Shown: positions 38,288-46,776 of the stretch, piece by piece
How the letters are laid out: the number at the start of each line of letters is the position of its first letter
Numbering within the stretch: position 1 is the stretch's first letter
Source: an uncultured Alphaproteobacteria bacterium
GTDB lineage: Bacteria; Pseudomonadota; Alphaproteobacteria; GCA-2731375
NCBI GenBank assembly: GCA_951812805.1
Contig: CATOSZ010000003.1
Coordinates: forward strand, 248,001 to 312,000
Length of the DNA: 64,000 nucleotides
Direction: 5' to 3'
Program-made: the position numbers and the translations under genes
Notes under the pieces: generated by a model
Told to the model about the DNA's origin: nothing
What the model saw: only the letters and a program-made list of their open reading frames with translations
Databases searched by the model: none

Positions 38288-38848
38288 ATGGACGATGCGG
38301 CGGCCCGGGGTTTCGTATTCAGCACAATTCGCGGCCAGGCCTGGATGATGGCCTGCCTGACGGCGGTACGTGCGCTGGAACTGCCCGATGCCTGGATCGG
38401 CGCCGGCTTTGTTCGCCGGGCCGTCTGGGACACCCTGCTGCGAACGCCGACGCCGAGCCCCCTCGACGACGTCGACGTGCTCTACTTCGATGCTGGCGAC
38501 CTCAGCCGCGAAGCGGAAGCCCGCCACGAGGCCCGCCTGCGGCACGCCATGACCGACGTGCCCTGGTCGGTGCGCAATCAGGCGCGCATGCATCTGAGGA
38601 ACGGCGATGCCGCCTACCGGGATTGCGAGGATGCCATCCGCCATTGGCTGGAAACGCCGACGGCGGTCGCGGTACGCCTGGACGCGGCCGGCGCGCTGGC
38701 CCTGCTGGCCCCCTTCGGCTTGGAGGACCTGCTCGCCCTGCGGATCCGCCCGACGCCGGCCGGGAAACGCCGGAAGGCCGACTACTTGGCCCGCATCGAA
38801 ACGAAGAACTGGCGGCGGACCTATCCGAGTGCCGTGATCGAGCATTGA
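38288..38848 (+). CDS. nucleotidyltransferase-fold protein (DUF925/NTP_transf_6)
   Basis: A 186-aa protein of COG3575/PF06042. Conserved points: AWIGAGFVRRAVWD, the Asp pair in PLDDVDVLYFD that would bind metal, NQARMH, and the C-terminal RKADYLARIETKNWRRTYP. The reaction is unknown. Divergent from the GNAT gene with a 43-bp gap. Confidence 0.85.
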   Translation: MDDAAARGFVFSTIRGQAWMMACLTAVRALELPDAWIGAGFVRRAVWDTLLRTPTPSPLDDVDVLYFDAGDLSREAEARHEARLRHAMTDVPWSVRNQARMHLRNGDAAYRDCEDAIRHWLETPTAVAVRLDAAGALALLAPFGLEDLLALRIRPTPAGKRRKADYLARIETKNWRRTYPSAVIEH

Positions 38849-38916
38849 GAGCGGCGCTTGCCGAGACGGAATTCGCTTCGCTATCATCCATCGGTTCCCT
38901 TCAGGGAGGCCACGCC

Positions 38917-39564
38917 ATGGCAACGACCCGAAAACGAGCCCGCGCCCGCGACACCGAGACCGACACGGCAAGGATGGTCGACGCGGCGCTCCGCCTTGCC
39001 GCCGTGCAGGGCTGGCGCGACACGACGCTGGCGGAAATCGCCGCCGAGGCGGACCTGGACCTGAACGCGGCACGCCGGGCCGCCCCCTCCAAATTCGCCC
39101 TCCTCGCGGCCTTTGTGCGGCGCATCGACGATGCGGTCCTGGAAGGCACCGACAACGCCATCGGCGAGGAGCCGGTCCGCGACCGCCTGTTCGACGTCAT
39201 CATGCGCCGCTTCGATGCCATGGCGCCGCATAAGACGGCCATCGCCGCCATCTGGCGAGACATGCGATACGACCCGCCCTTCGCCGCCTGTTTCGCGCGC
39301 GGCCCCCGGCGGCGCAGCCTGGTCTGGATGCTGGAAGCCGCCTGCATCGCCAGTTGGGGGCCCTTGCGCAACGTGCAGGTCGAAGGCCTCGGTATCGTCT
39401 ACCTGGGCGCCTTCCGGGCCTGGATCGAGGACGACAGCGAAGATCTCGGCAAAACCATGTCGGCCCTCGATAAGGGGCTGGGCCGGGCCGACTCCGTCGC
39501 CCGTTGGCTGCAGGGCCTGCGACGCGGCCGACCCGAAGCGGCCGCGGACGCCTCGGAGGCATGA
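38917..39564 (+). CDS. TetR-family transcriptional regulator
   Basis: A 215-aa regulator: N-terminal helix-turn-helix (MVDAALRLAAVQGWRDTTLA, then AEADLDLNAARRAAPSKFAL), followed by an all-helical ligand domain. The recognition region is unusual (DLNAARRAAPSKFALL rather than the common 'STGTLYYHFKSKE' type), recalling the COQ9-related TetR group of alphaproteobacteria. The ATG at 38917 follows AGGGAGG; a longer frame starting at 38623 overlaps the previous gene. It lies upstream of the phasin gene but has its own context. Confidence 0.82.
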   Translation: MATTRKRARARDTETDTARMVDAALRLAAVQGWRDTTLAEIAAEADLDLNAARRAAPSKFALLAAFVRRIDDAVLEGTDNAIGEEPVRDRLFDVIMRRFDAMAPHKTAIAAIWRDMRYDPPFAACFARGPRRRSLVWMLEAACIASWGPLRNVQVEGLGIVYLGAFRAWIEDDSEDLGKTMSALDKGLGRADSVARWLQGLRRGRPEAAADASEA

Positions 39565-39576
39565 TCCTCATAAAAT

Positions 39577-39591
39577 TTGTGCACCGCACAA
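39577..39591. promoter_or_regulatory. operator palindrome 1 upstream of the phasin promoter
   Basis: Perfect inverted repeat TTGTGC-ACC-GCACAA, ending 7 bp before the -35 box. The TGC-N3-GCA core resembles sites bound by PhaR, the PHB-responsive repressor that controls phasin genes in alphaproteobacteria. Confidence 0.65.
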
Positions 39592-39598
39592 TTTTGTC

Positions 39599-39626
39599 TT
39601 GACTTTTTTTCGCAACGCAATATATT
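39599..39626 (+). promoter_or_regulatory. sigma70-type promoter of the phasin gene
   Basis: TTGACT (39599-39604) and TATATT (39621-39626) with 16-nt spacing; an extra CGCAACGCAA half-site pair lies in the spacer. It is bracketed by two palindromes, suggesting strong but repressible transcription. Confidence 0.7.
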
Positions 39627-39637
39627 TGCCTCGGAAT

Positions 39638-39652
39638 TGTTGCATCGCAACA
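39638..39652. promoter_or_regulatory. operator palindrome 2 at the phasin transcription start
   Basis: Perfect inverted repeat TGTTGC-ATC-GCAACA, about 11 bp downstream of the -10 box, a position that would block RNA polymerase. The same arms with a different 3-bp centre recur at 48770-48784. Confidence 0.68.
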
Positions 39653-39702
39653 TCGCGCCGTCGGCCATAGGGCCCGGACGCGACAGCCGAGGAGACGACG
39701 AC

Positions 39703-40167
39703 ATGAACACGACCTTCCCCTTTGCCGACTTCGATCCGATGTCGTTCGCCAAGGCCTTTCAGCCGGCCGTCCTCGACGTCGAGGCGGTGCAGGCCGCGCA
39801 ACAGCGCAACATGGAAACCATGAAGCTGGTCGGCGAGAAGGCCGGCGAGGCGTTCCAGGCGATCGCCACCAAGCAGGCCGAAATCCTGCGCCAGGGCTAC
39901 GAGGAGGCGACCGAGGCCACCCGCGAAGTGCTGAAGGCCGCGACGCCCGAGGAGGGCGCCAAGGTCCAGGTCGAGATCACCCGCAAGGCGGTCGAGACTC
40001 AGATGGTCCAGGCCCGCGACGTGGCCGACATGGTCGCTTCGGCCAACGGTCAGCTGTTCGAGCTGCTGAACGCGCGCTTCCTGGACAGCGTCGCCGAGTT
40101 CCAGGCGATGGCCAAGACCGCCACCGCCGAGGCGCCGGCCGCCAAGCCGAAGCGCAAGGCCGCCTGA
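39703..40167 (+). CDS. phasin family protein
   Basis: A 154-aa phasin, a small amphipathic helical protein that coats polyhydroxybutyrate granules. The helix-rich sequence (QQRNMETMKLVGEKAGEAFQ; repeated EATEAT/KAVETQ stretches; SVAEFQAMAKTA) and the basic Lys/Ala tail (AAKPKRKAA) are typical. GAGGAGA precedes the ATG at 39703. Expression is probably PHB-dependent through the two palindromes around its promoter. A strong terminator and a second hairpin follow in the 3'UTR. Confidence 0.9.
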   Translation: MNTTFPFADFDPMSFAKAFQPAVLDVEAVQAAQQRNMETMKLVGEKAGEAFQAIATKQAEILRQGYEEATEATREVLKAATPEEGAKVQVEITRKAVETQMVQARDVADMVASANGQLFELLNARFLDSVAEFQAMAKTATAEAPAAKPKRKAA

Positions 40168-40210
40168 ACCGGCATTACGACGACCGGCGCCGAGGCGCCT
40201 GTAACGAACG

Positions 40211-40286
40211 AGCTTCACGACCTCCCCCTCCCAAATGGCGTGAAGCGGAGCCGCCCGGGCCCAAACCCGGGCGGCTCGTTTGTTTT
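40211..40286 (+). ncRNA. phasin 3'UTR double hairpin, candidate small RNA
   Basis: Downstream of the phasin stop, GCTTCACG (about 40212) pairs with CGTGAAGC (about 40239), leaving a 19-nt loop containing CCTCCCCCTCCC, an anti-Shine-Dalgarno sequence. This is followed at once by the terminator hairpin at 40248-40286. A hairpin with a CU-rich loop plus a terminator is the format of several alphaproteobacterial small RNAs; whether it is processed from the phasin mRNA is inference. Confidence 0.45.
40248..40286 (+). terminator. intrinsic terminator of the phasin gene
   Basis: Perfect 12-bp stem GAGCCGCCCGGG/CCCGGGCGGCTC with a 6-nt loop, then GTTTGTTTTC. One of the strongest terminators in the window. 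Confidence 0.9.
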
Positions 40287-40346
40287 CTGGAGGCCGTCTT
40301 GATGTAAACTCCGCGCCGAAACGGAACTCCGGGAGGCGAGGCGAAG

Positions 40347-41102
40347 ATGTCGTTGATCAAGGTGGAAAGCGCCGGCGCGGTGCGCACGGTGACGATGCAG
40401 CGGGCCGAAAAGCGCAATGCACTGACCCAGGAGATGCTGGACGACCTGCAGGCGGCGTTTTCCGCCGAGCCGGCCGCGGCGGAACGGGTGACCGTGCTAC
40501 GCGGCGAGGGCAAGGTGTTCTGCTCCGGCCTCGACCTCGTACAGCGGGGCGAGCGGCTCGACAAGGGCAGCCCGATCGAGGGCATGCTGCGCGCGGTGGA
40601 AACCTATCCCCTGCCCGTCGTCGCCGTGGTCCAAGGCGACGCGATCGCCGGCGGCAACGAGCTGGCGCTGCACTGCGACTTCGTCGTCGCGGCGGAAACG
40701 GCCCGCTTCGCCATGCCGCTCGCCCGCATCGGGCTGGCGCTCACCTGGTTCCTGTCGAAGAAACTGCTGGAGGTGGCGGGGCCGGTGGCGACGCGGGAAT
40801 TCCTGCTGATCGGCGACCTGATGCCGGCGGCCTGGATGCACGAGAAGGGCATCATCCACGCCGTGACACCGGCGGCGGAACTGGAGGCGCGGGCCGACCA
40901 GCTGATCCATCGGCTCTCGCAGAACGCACCCTTGTCGATGCGAACGATGAAGCAGATCCTGGTCCGCGAGATGGAATTCCGCGATCCCATCGCGCACGAA
41001 GACCTCGACGCCCTGGTCTTGCAGACCAATCAGAGCGAGGACACCCGCGAGGGCATCGCCGCCCGCCTGGAGAAGCGACCGCCGGCCTTCAAGGGACGAT
41101 AG
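40347..41102 (+). CDS. enoyl-CoA hydratase/isomerase family protein
   Basis: A 251-aa crotonase-fold protein. RAEKRNALTQEMLDDL, the oxyanion-hole region GEGKVFCSGLDL and GDAIAGGNELALHCDFVVAA are present. The position that is catalytic Glu in true hydratases (in 'GGG.EL') reads GGNEL, and the second acid is not evident in PLARIGLALT, so it may be an isomerase or another crotonase activity. GGGAGGCGAGG precedes the ATG. Probably co-transcribed with the DUF4170 gene 11 nt downstream. Confidence 0.88.
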   Translation: MSLIKVESAGAVRTVTMQRAEKRNALTQEMLDDLQAAFSAEPAAAERVTVLRGEGKVFCSGLDLVQRGERLDKGSPIEGMLRAVETYPLPVVAVVQGDAIAGGNELALHCDFVVAAETARFAMPLARIGLALTWFLSKKLLEVAGPVATREFLLIGDLMPAAWMHEKGIIHAVTPAAELEARADQLIHRLSQNAPLSMRTMKQILVREMEFRDPIAHEDLDALVLQTNQSEDTREGIAARLEKRPPAFKGR

Positions 41103-41113
41103 GGAGGAACGTC

Positions 41114-41353
41114 ATGGCCAAACAGCTATTGCATCTGGTCTTCGGCGGTGAGCTCGAGGATCCGAGCGGGATCGACTTCACGGATTGCGCCGGGCTCGAC
41201 ATCGTCGGCCTGTTTCCGAGCTACGCCCAGGCGCATACCGCCTGGGAGGCCAAGGCACGGGCGACGATCGACGATGCGCACACCCGCTACTTCATCGTCC
41301 ACATCCACCGCCTTATCGACCCCGAAACCGGCGAGCACCACGACCACGGTTGA
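41114..41353 (+). CDS. DUF4170 protein
   Basis: A 79-aa protein matching the alphaproteobacterial DUF4170 family: LLHLVFGGELED, GLDIVGLFPSYAQAHTAWEA and the end FIVHIHRLIDPE. Function unknown. GGGAGGAAC lies before the ATG. The His-rich end (GEHHDHG) is notable. Confidence 0.82.
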   Translation: MAKQLLHLVFGGELEDPSGIDFTDCAGLDIVGLFPSYAQAHTAWEAKARATIDDAHTRYFIVHIHRLIDPETGEHHDHG

Positions 41354-41410
41354 GCCCAGGGGTCGCCAGGGACACTATCGGGGCAGCAGATCCGGGGGAA
41401 TGAAAACGCC

Positions 41411-42262
41411 ATGGCCAAGGTGTTGAGCGACACGCAAATCCGCCACTACGACGAGCGGGGCTATGTCTCACCGGTGCCGGCGCTGAGCCCGGGCGAGGCG
41501 CGCGAAGCCCGCGCGGCGATCGAGGCGTTCGAGGCGCGCACCGGCAAGACGCTCGACTATCCGGAGAAGTCGAAGTCCTACCTGCTGTTCGACTGGGCCG
41601 ATCGTCTCATCCGCCATCCCCGCGTGCTGGACGCGGTCGAGGACCTGATCGGCCCCGACATCATGGTCTATCACACCACCATGTGGATCAAGGATCCGGG
41701 CACACCGCAGTACATCCTCTGGCATCAGGACGGCACCTATTTCCACCTGACGCCGCAACGCCATGTCACCGCCTGGATCGCCCTTTCGGACGCGCCGGAG
41801 GCGGCGGGCTGCATGCGGGTGCTGCCGGGCTCGCACCGCTGGGGCCAGTTCGAGCATCGCGACGACCCGGGGGAGCACAATTTGATCCTGCGCGGGCAGG
41901 CGATCCACGACCGCTTCGAGGACGAGGCCGGCGAACCGATGGCGCTGCGGGCCGGCGAGATGAGCCTGCATCACACCCGTCTCGTGCACTGCTCGCGGCC
42001 CAACCACCATCACGACCGGCGCATGGGCTTCGGCATTTCCTACGTCCCGGCGTCAGTCCGCGATATCGGCCGGCCGGCCGGCTCGGCCATGCTGGTGCGC
42101 GGCGCGGACCGCTTCGGCCACTTCGAGGCGGAACGGCGCGTCGGCGGCGAACTCAGTCCCGAAGCCTACGACAATCACCAGGGGCTGATGGAGGCGTTCC
42201 GCGCCCGCCAGGACGCTGGCGCCCGCATTGGCCGCGAGGTCGAATATTCCGAAGTGTCCTGA
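41411..42262 (+). CDS. phytanoyl-CoA dioxygenase (PhyH) family protein
   Basis: A 283-aa Fe(II)/2-oxoglutarate-dependent oxygenase. The iron-binding HxD is in ILWHQDGTYFHL, the distal His in SLHHTRLVHCS, and the 2-oxoglutarate Arg region in DRRMGFGISYVP. VLPGSHRWGQFEH is the usual PhyH loop. Substrate unknown; small-molecule hydroxylation is likely. It starts 57 nt after the DUF4170 gene. Confidence 0.88.
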   Translation: MAKVLSDTQIRHYDERGYVSPVPALSPGEAREARAAIEAFEARTGKTLDYPEKSKSYLLFDWADRLIRHPRVLDAVEDLIGPDIMVYHTTMWIKDPGTPQYILWHQDGTYFHLTPQRHVTAWIALSDAPEAAGCMRVLPGSHRWGQFEHRDDPGEHNLILRGQAIHDRFEDEAGEPMALRAGEMSLHHTRLVHCSRPNHHHDRRMGFGISYVPASVRDIGRPAGSAMLVRGADRFGHFEAERRVGGELSPEAYDNHQGLMEAFRARQDAGARIGREVEYSEVS

Positions 42263-42271
42263 GCCGCCCGG

Positions 42272-43612
42272 TCAATCCTCCTGGCGGAGAATTTCCCGCT
42301 GGGTGCGGCCCTTGTACTCGGTACGGTAGAGGCCGCGGCGCTGCAGGATCGGGATGACCTGTTCGACGAATTCCTCGATCGCGCCGGGCGAATAGATCGG
42401 CGTCAGCATGAAGCCGTCGCCGCCGGCGGTTTCCATGAAGGCTTCCATCTGGTCCGCGACGCCCTCGGCGGTGCCGACGAACTGGGGCAGGCCGACGCCC
42501 TGGCCATGGCGCTGGGCGACCTCCGCCATGGTCATGGAAGAACCGTCGGGCTTTAGAAAACGGGTCCGCATGCGGTGCAGCTGCGGCTCCTCACGCTCCG
42601 CCATCAGCGCCTCGGGCGGGATTTTCGACAGGTCGAAATCGAGATGGGCGGAGAGGATCGCCAGGCCGCCGTCGAGGGGGACCAGCTCGTTGTGGATCTG
42701 CTGCTTCTCGCGGGCGTGCGCCTCGCTCTCGCCGATGATCGGCTGGGCGCCGAAGAGGATCCGGCAATGCCCGGGCGGGCGGCCGTAATCGTCGGCCATG
42801 CGCCGCTTGATATCGGCGAGATAGGCGCCCGCGTCCTCGGCCCGCGGCTGGATGGCGAAGATGGCATCGGCGTGGCGGGCGGCGAAATCGCGCCCTTGCG
42901 GTGAGGTGCCGGCCTGCAGGATGGCGGGCCCGTTCTGCGGCGAGCGCACGACGTTCAAGGGGCCGCGCGACTTGAAGAAACGCCCTTCGTGCTCGATCCG
43001 ATGCACCTTGTCGGCATCGGCGAACACTGCGCCCGGCGCATCCATGACGACCGCGTCCGCCTCCCAGCTGTCCCACAGCTTGCGACAGACCTCCATGAAC
43101 TCGAAGGCCCGCTCGTAGCGTTGCTCGGTCGGCGCGCGTTCCTCACCATGGTTGGCGGCCTGGTTGGAATTGATCGAGGTGACCACGTTCCATCCGGCCC
43201 TCCCGCCGGTCAGATGGTCGAGGCTGGCCCACAGGCGCGCTGCATAGAAGGGATGATGGTGACTGACCGAGAACGTCGCGGCGACGCCGATATGCTTCGT
43301 CGCCGCCGCCATGAAGGAAAGCAGCGGTAACGGATCATGCTCCGGCGCCTGGGTCGCGTAACGCAGCGAGGGCTCCATCGAGCCGCGGAACGTGTCGGCG
43401 ATGTAATTGAGGTCCGCGAAGAAGGCCATGTCAAAGAGGCCGCGCTCGCAGACTTGCGCGATATGCTGGTAAAGCTCCGGCCGGGACCAGTCCCAGCCGG
43501 CGGCCTGGGTTTCCGGATGCCGCCACATGGCCAGGCTGTGATAGGTCGGGCCATGCACCAGAAACTGGGCAAAATGGATCTTCGACTTGGCCTTCTTGCG
43601 CCGCCGCGCCAT
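42272..43612 (-). CDS. FMN-dependent monooxygenase of the NtaA/DmoA type
   Basis: A 446-aa luciferase-fold monooxygenase needing a separate flavin reductase. Family landmarks: WRHPETQAAGWDWSRPELYQ, HPFYAARLWASLDHLTGGRA, GWNVVTSINSNQAANHG, QAGTSPQGRDFAARHADAIF and FVGTAEGVADQMEAFM. Such enzymes attack EDTA/NTA-like chelators, dimethylsulfide or related sulfur/nitrogen compounds; which one cannot be told. The N-terminus is basic (MARRRKKAKSK). Convergent with the PhyH gene. Confidence 0.87.
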   Translation of the reverse strand: MARRRKKAKSKIHFAQFLVHGPTYHSLAMWRHPETQAAGWDWSRPELYQHIAQVCERGLFDMAFFADLNYIADTFRGSMEPSLRYATQAPEHDPLPLLSFMAAATKHIGVAATFSVSHHHPFYAARLWASLDHLTGGRAGWNVVTSINSNQAANHGEERAPTEQRYERAFEFMEVCRKLWDSWEADAVVMDAPGAVFADADKVHRIEHEGRFFKSRGPLNVVRSPQNGPAILQAGTSPQGRDFAARHADAIFAIQPRAEDAGAYLADIKRRMADDYGRPPGHCRILFGAQPIIGESEAHAREKQQIHNELVPLDGGLAILSAHLDFDLSKIPPEALMAEREEPQLHRMRTRFLKPDGSSMTMAEVAQRHGQGVGLPQFVGTAEGVADQMEAFMETAGGDGFMLTPIYSPGAIEEFVEQVIPILQRRGLYRTEYKGRTQREILRQED

Positions 43613-43664
43613 AGCCGTCCTCCCGGTGCGATGAACCCTTTGGGCCCGTCGCGGCGACAGCTCG

Positions 43665-43853
43665 CTAGTAGCCGCTCAACCAGGCCATGATCCGCTGCTT
43701 CTTATCACCGCTGATCTTGAAGTGCAGCACCTGCGGCTTGTTTGCGACCAACCAGTCGTAATACGCCGCCTTGTCGGATGCCGCACCTGTACGTCCATCC
43801 CAGTCGGTCCAAAGGGCACGAATGACGTCGCGCGCCTGCCGCTCGCTCAGCAT
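43665..43853 (-). CDS. small hypothetical protein
   Basis: A 62-aa soluble protein (LSERQARDVIRALWTDWDGR ... AYYDWLVANKPQVLHFKI). Codon bias is that of a real gene and the composition is balanced. The ATG at 43853 is preceded by a weak GAGAA. No family recognised. Confidence 0.55.
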   Translation of the reverse strand: MLSERQARDVIRALWTDWDGRTGAASDKAAYYDWLVANKPQVLHFKISGDKKQRIMAWLSGY

Positions 43854-43943
43854 GATCAATTCTCACGTCAATCACGTTATCAGCCGGCGGCCACATCCGC
43901 CGGCTCGAGAAACCTAGGCCGCTTTACCAGCAAAGCAAAGAGA

Positions 43944-44774
43944 CTAACGATTGAGAAAAATTCGCATGTTCTCGCGTGCGATGAAGGCGCCGGGCCAGGC
44001 GAAGCGGGCCTCGGCCTCCAGCTGCTCCATGAAGGAGTCTTCGTGGTCCGGATCGTGATGGAAGATCGCCAGCCGGCCGACGTTCGCCGCCTGGCACAGC
44101 CGCACGCCCTCCTGCCAGGTCGAATGCCCCCAGCCGATCTTGTGCTTGAATTCGTTGTCGGTATAGGTCGCGTCGTAGATCACCAGATCCGCGCCTTCGA
44201 TCAGGCCGAGGATATTCTGGTCCGGCTTGCCGACGACATGCTCGGTGTCGGTGATGTAGCACATCGAGGCGCCCTGGTACTCGATGCGATAACCGGTTGC
44301 GTTGTCGGGATGATTGAGCTTGGTGGTCCGCACCCGGATCCCATCGCCGAGACTGAAATCGGTCCCCGCCTCGAAATCGACGAAATCGAGGTTCGCCGCC
44401 ATGATGTCGAGCGGTACCGGAAAGGTCGGCTTCGACATCTGGCCGGCCATCACCTCCTGGATCCCGAAGTCCTTCTCCCAGAGATGACCGGCCATGATGG
44501 TGAAGGAATTCTCGGGCAGGTAGGCCGGCGTGAAGAAGGGAAAGCCGTTGATATGGTCCCAGTGGGTATGGGTCAGCAGGATATGGGCGTGCTTCGCCCC
44601 CTTGCGGGTGAAGTATTGGCCGAGGTTGCGCAGCCCGGTCCCGCAGTCGAGGATGATGCGCTTACCGCCGAGCGCGACCTCGATGCAGCTGGTGTTGCCG
44701 CCGTAGGTCACGTATTTGGCCGAGGGGCAGGCGATGGAGCCGCGCACCCCCCAGAACTTCACTTTGAAACTCAT
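43944..44774 (-). CDS. MBL-fold metallo-hydrolase (PhnP-like)
   Basis: A 276-aa metallo-beta-lactamase-fold hydrolase. FWGVRGSIACPSAKYVTYGG at the start and the metal motif LLTHTHWDHINGFPFF mark the RNase Z/PhnP-related group acting on phosphodiesters. Further metal ligands are in ITDTEH, DATYTD and the WGHSTWQEG/ IFHHDPDHED region. Substrate unknown. Confidence 0.86.
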   Translation of the reverse strand: MSFKVKFWGVRGSIACPSAKYVTYGGNTSCIEVALGGKRIILDCGTGLRNLGQYFTRKGAKHAHILLTHTHWDHINGFPFFTPAYLPENSFTIMAGHLWEKDFGIQEVMAGQMSKPTFPVPLDIMAANLDFVDFEAGTDFSLGDGIRVRTTKLNHPDNATGYRIEYQGASMCYITDTEHVVGKPDQNILGLIEGADLVIYDATYTDNEFKHKIGWGHSTWQEGVRLCQAANVGRLAIFHHDPDHEDSFMEQLEAEARFAWPGAFIARENMRIFLNR

Positions 44775-44937
44775 GGCCGCGTATCGCCCCCACCCGCAGG
44801 TCTCACGTCTTCGCCTGGCGCATACCGCTCAACCGTTCCCGCAGCATTAGATGAGCTGTTACTCTCAAGCATCGGGAAACGTAACACATTTATCGGTCTA
44901 ACAAGGCCGTCGCCGCAAGCGTGTGGCCCGGCGAGGA

Positions 44938-45387
44938 CTACTCTGCTGCCTTTTTTGCGGCAAATTTGTCACGCAGGCGTTGCAGCTGCTCCCAGCCGAA
45001 ATAGCCCGTGAAGGCGTCCTCGCCAAAGTAGAGCACCGGTCCATCGGCGATGAACAGGTAGACGGTATCCTCCAACGCGGTGGTCGCATCGTGCACCATG
45101 CCGTTCGGCTCGTAGACATAGTCGCCCGCCTCCAAGACCCCGTCGCGAACCTGCAAGCGGCCCGACAGGACATAGGCGTGCGCGCCGGCGAGATGCTTGT
45201 GCGGCGCCGCGACATGGCCCTTCAGCCATTTCAGCAGAACCGCCCAGCGCCCGGTTTCCGCACCGATCCAGAGGACCTTCATGAAGCCGGTGCCGGGGTG
45301 CGTTTCGATCCAGGGCATCTCGCCGGTTCGCGCGAGCGTGTCCATTAATTCATCGTTGACGGGTGAAATGTCCTGGGGCAGCGGCAT
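44938..45387 (-). CDS. cupin-domain protein (dihydroxyacetophenone dioxygenase/ChrR-like)
   Basis: A 149-aa cupin. Metal ligands are in VAAPHKHLAGAHAYVLSG (cupin motif 1) and GDYVYEPNGMVHDA (motif 2). This resembles the 2,4'-dihydroxyacetophenone dioxygenase/ChrR cupin group. The ATG at 45387 is 17 nt after the folB stop, with GGAGAGC upstream, so it is the last gene of a folM-folB-cupin unit. Confidence 0.82.
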   Translation of the reverse strand: MPLPQDISPVNDELMDTLARTGEMPWIETHPGTGFMKVLWIGAETGRWAVLLKWLKGHVAAPHKHLAGAHAYVLSGRLQVRDGVLEAGDYVYEPNGMVHDATTALEDTVYLFIADGPVLYFGEDAFTGYFGWEQLQRLRDKFAAKKAAE

Positions 45388-45404
45388 GCGGGCTCTCCTT
45401 GTCG

Positions 45405-45824
45405 TCAGGTGGATTTGAAGCGGATCAATTCGAAACCGACGCCCTTGGCGTCCTCGAAGATCTCCAGCTTTTCGATGGCGATGCGCACGCCGGTGACGCC
45501 GAAATTCGCCAGGCACTCGGCGGCGACCCGCTCCGCCAGGCTTTCCAGCAGTTTGAACCGTTCGCGAAACGCGATCTGGCGCACGGCGTCGCGCACCTCC
45601 TCATAGTTCAGCACTTCCTCCAGCGCGTCGCGGCGCGGCGGCGGCACCGGCGAGAGGTACAGATCGACGTCGATCGCCACCTGCTGCGTGCGAACCTGTT
45701 CGTGGGCATGCACGCCGATGACGATGTCGAGGACCAGGCCCCGAATGAAGATCCGCCGGGCTTCCAGGGTATCGCCCGCCACGGACGGGGCGAGCATGGC
45801 GGCGAGCAGGTCGGAGTGCGTCAT
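45405..45824 (-). CDS. folB: dihydroneopterin aldolase (FolB)
   Basis: A 139-aa pterin-fold enzyme of folate synthesis. RIFIRGLVLDIVIGVHAHEQ is the family N-terminus, YEEVRDAVRQIAFRERFKLLE carries the conserved pterin-binding Glu region, and the Lys in IEKLEIFEDAKGVGFELIR is the catalytic lysine. About 20 extra residues precede the domain. It overlaps the SDR stop/start as ATGA. Confidence 0.92.
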   Translation of the reverse strand: MTHSDLLAAMLAPSVAGDTLEARRIFIRGLVLDIVIGVHAHEQVRTQQVAIDVDLYLSPVPPPRRDALEEVLNYEEVRDAVRQIAFRERFKLLESLAERVAAECLANFGVTGVRIAIEKLEIFEDAKGVGFELIRFKST

Positions 45825-46582
45825 CGATCATCGTCCGGCGGAAAGAGAACATCGAAGGGACTGGGCGACATGTGCTGGCCGCCATCCACCATCACGGTAT
45901 CCCCGTTGAGGCCGGGACTGGCAAGCGCGAATCGCACCGCGTTCACCACGTCCTCGACCGTATTGCCGCGACCGAGCGGGGTCGCGTCGTGGATATCCTC
46001 GAAGCGCTGAAGCGTTTGGCTGCCGCTCGGCAGCGTCAGGCCGGGCGCCACGCCGCAGACCCGAACCTTGGGATCGAGCGCCATCGCCATGGTTCGGGTG
46101 AGACCGAGCAGCGCCACCTTCGAGATGGTGTAGGACAGGAAGTCCGGGTTCATGTTCCAGAGCTTCTGGTCCAGCACGTTGACGACGCAGCCGACCCGTC
46201 CGGCGGGCAGGCTGTTGGCGAGGTCGCGGGTCAGCTGTGCCGGTGCGCGCGCATTGATCGCCAAGTGTGCGTCGAACAGGGCCGGGTCGAGCGTGCCGGC
46301 ATCGTCCTTCTCGAAGAGGGAGGCGTTGTTGACGACGGCGTCGAGCCGGCCGAGCGCGGAAATCGCCGCCGGCACCAGCCCGTCCGTGGCGCCCGCGTCG
46401 GCGAGATCGGCGCCGAGCGCCACGGCCCGTCCGCCCGCCGCGACGATTTCGGCCGCCAAGGCCTCCGCGCCTTCGGCGGAACGGTTGTAATGCAGCGCCA
46501 CGGCCCAACCGTCGTCGGCCAGCCCCCGGGCGATTCCCCACCCGATTCGCTTGCCGGCGCCCGTTACCAATACCGCTTCCAC
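45821..46582 (-). CDS. folM: SDR oxidoreductase, FolM/pteridine-reductase-like
   Basis: A 253-aa short-chain dehydrogenase. The cofactor loop VTGAGKRIGWGIA (rather than TGxxxGIG) is the pteridine reductase/FolM signature, and the catalytic Tyr-Lys is in FLSYTISKVALLG. ALHYNRSAEGAEAL supports NADPH preference. FolM reduces dihydromonapterin; the direct overlap with folB supports a pterin role. GTG start with GGGAGGCGGG upstream. Confidence 0.82.
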   Translation of the reverse strand: MEAVLVTGAGKRIGWGIARGLADDGWAVALHYNRSAEGAEALAAEIVAAGGRAVALGADLADAGATDGLVPAAISALGRLDAVVNNASLFEKDDAGTLDPALFDAHLAINARAPAQLTRDLANSLPAGRVGCVVNVLDQKLWNMNPDFLSYTISKVALLGLTRTMAMALDPKVRVCGVAPGLTLPSGSQTLQRFEDIHDATPLGRGNTVEDVVNAVRFALASPGLNGDTVMVDGGQHMSPSPFDVLFPPDDDR

Positions 46583-46776
46583 CCCCGCCTCCCGTACCTC
46601 GAGCTCGCCCGATCACCCACGCCCGCGCGAGACTTAGCATGCTCCGCCCCCGCCCGCATCGCTACCCCCTTGCAGGCACGGGTCCGCACTTCTAAATAAC
46701 GGGGCAGACGGCGCGTCGGACGAGACGGCGCGCCGCCGTTCGACGTTCTTGGAAATATCGCCCGGAGGCTCGCGCC

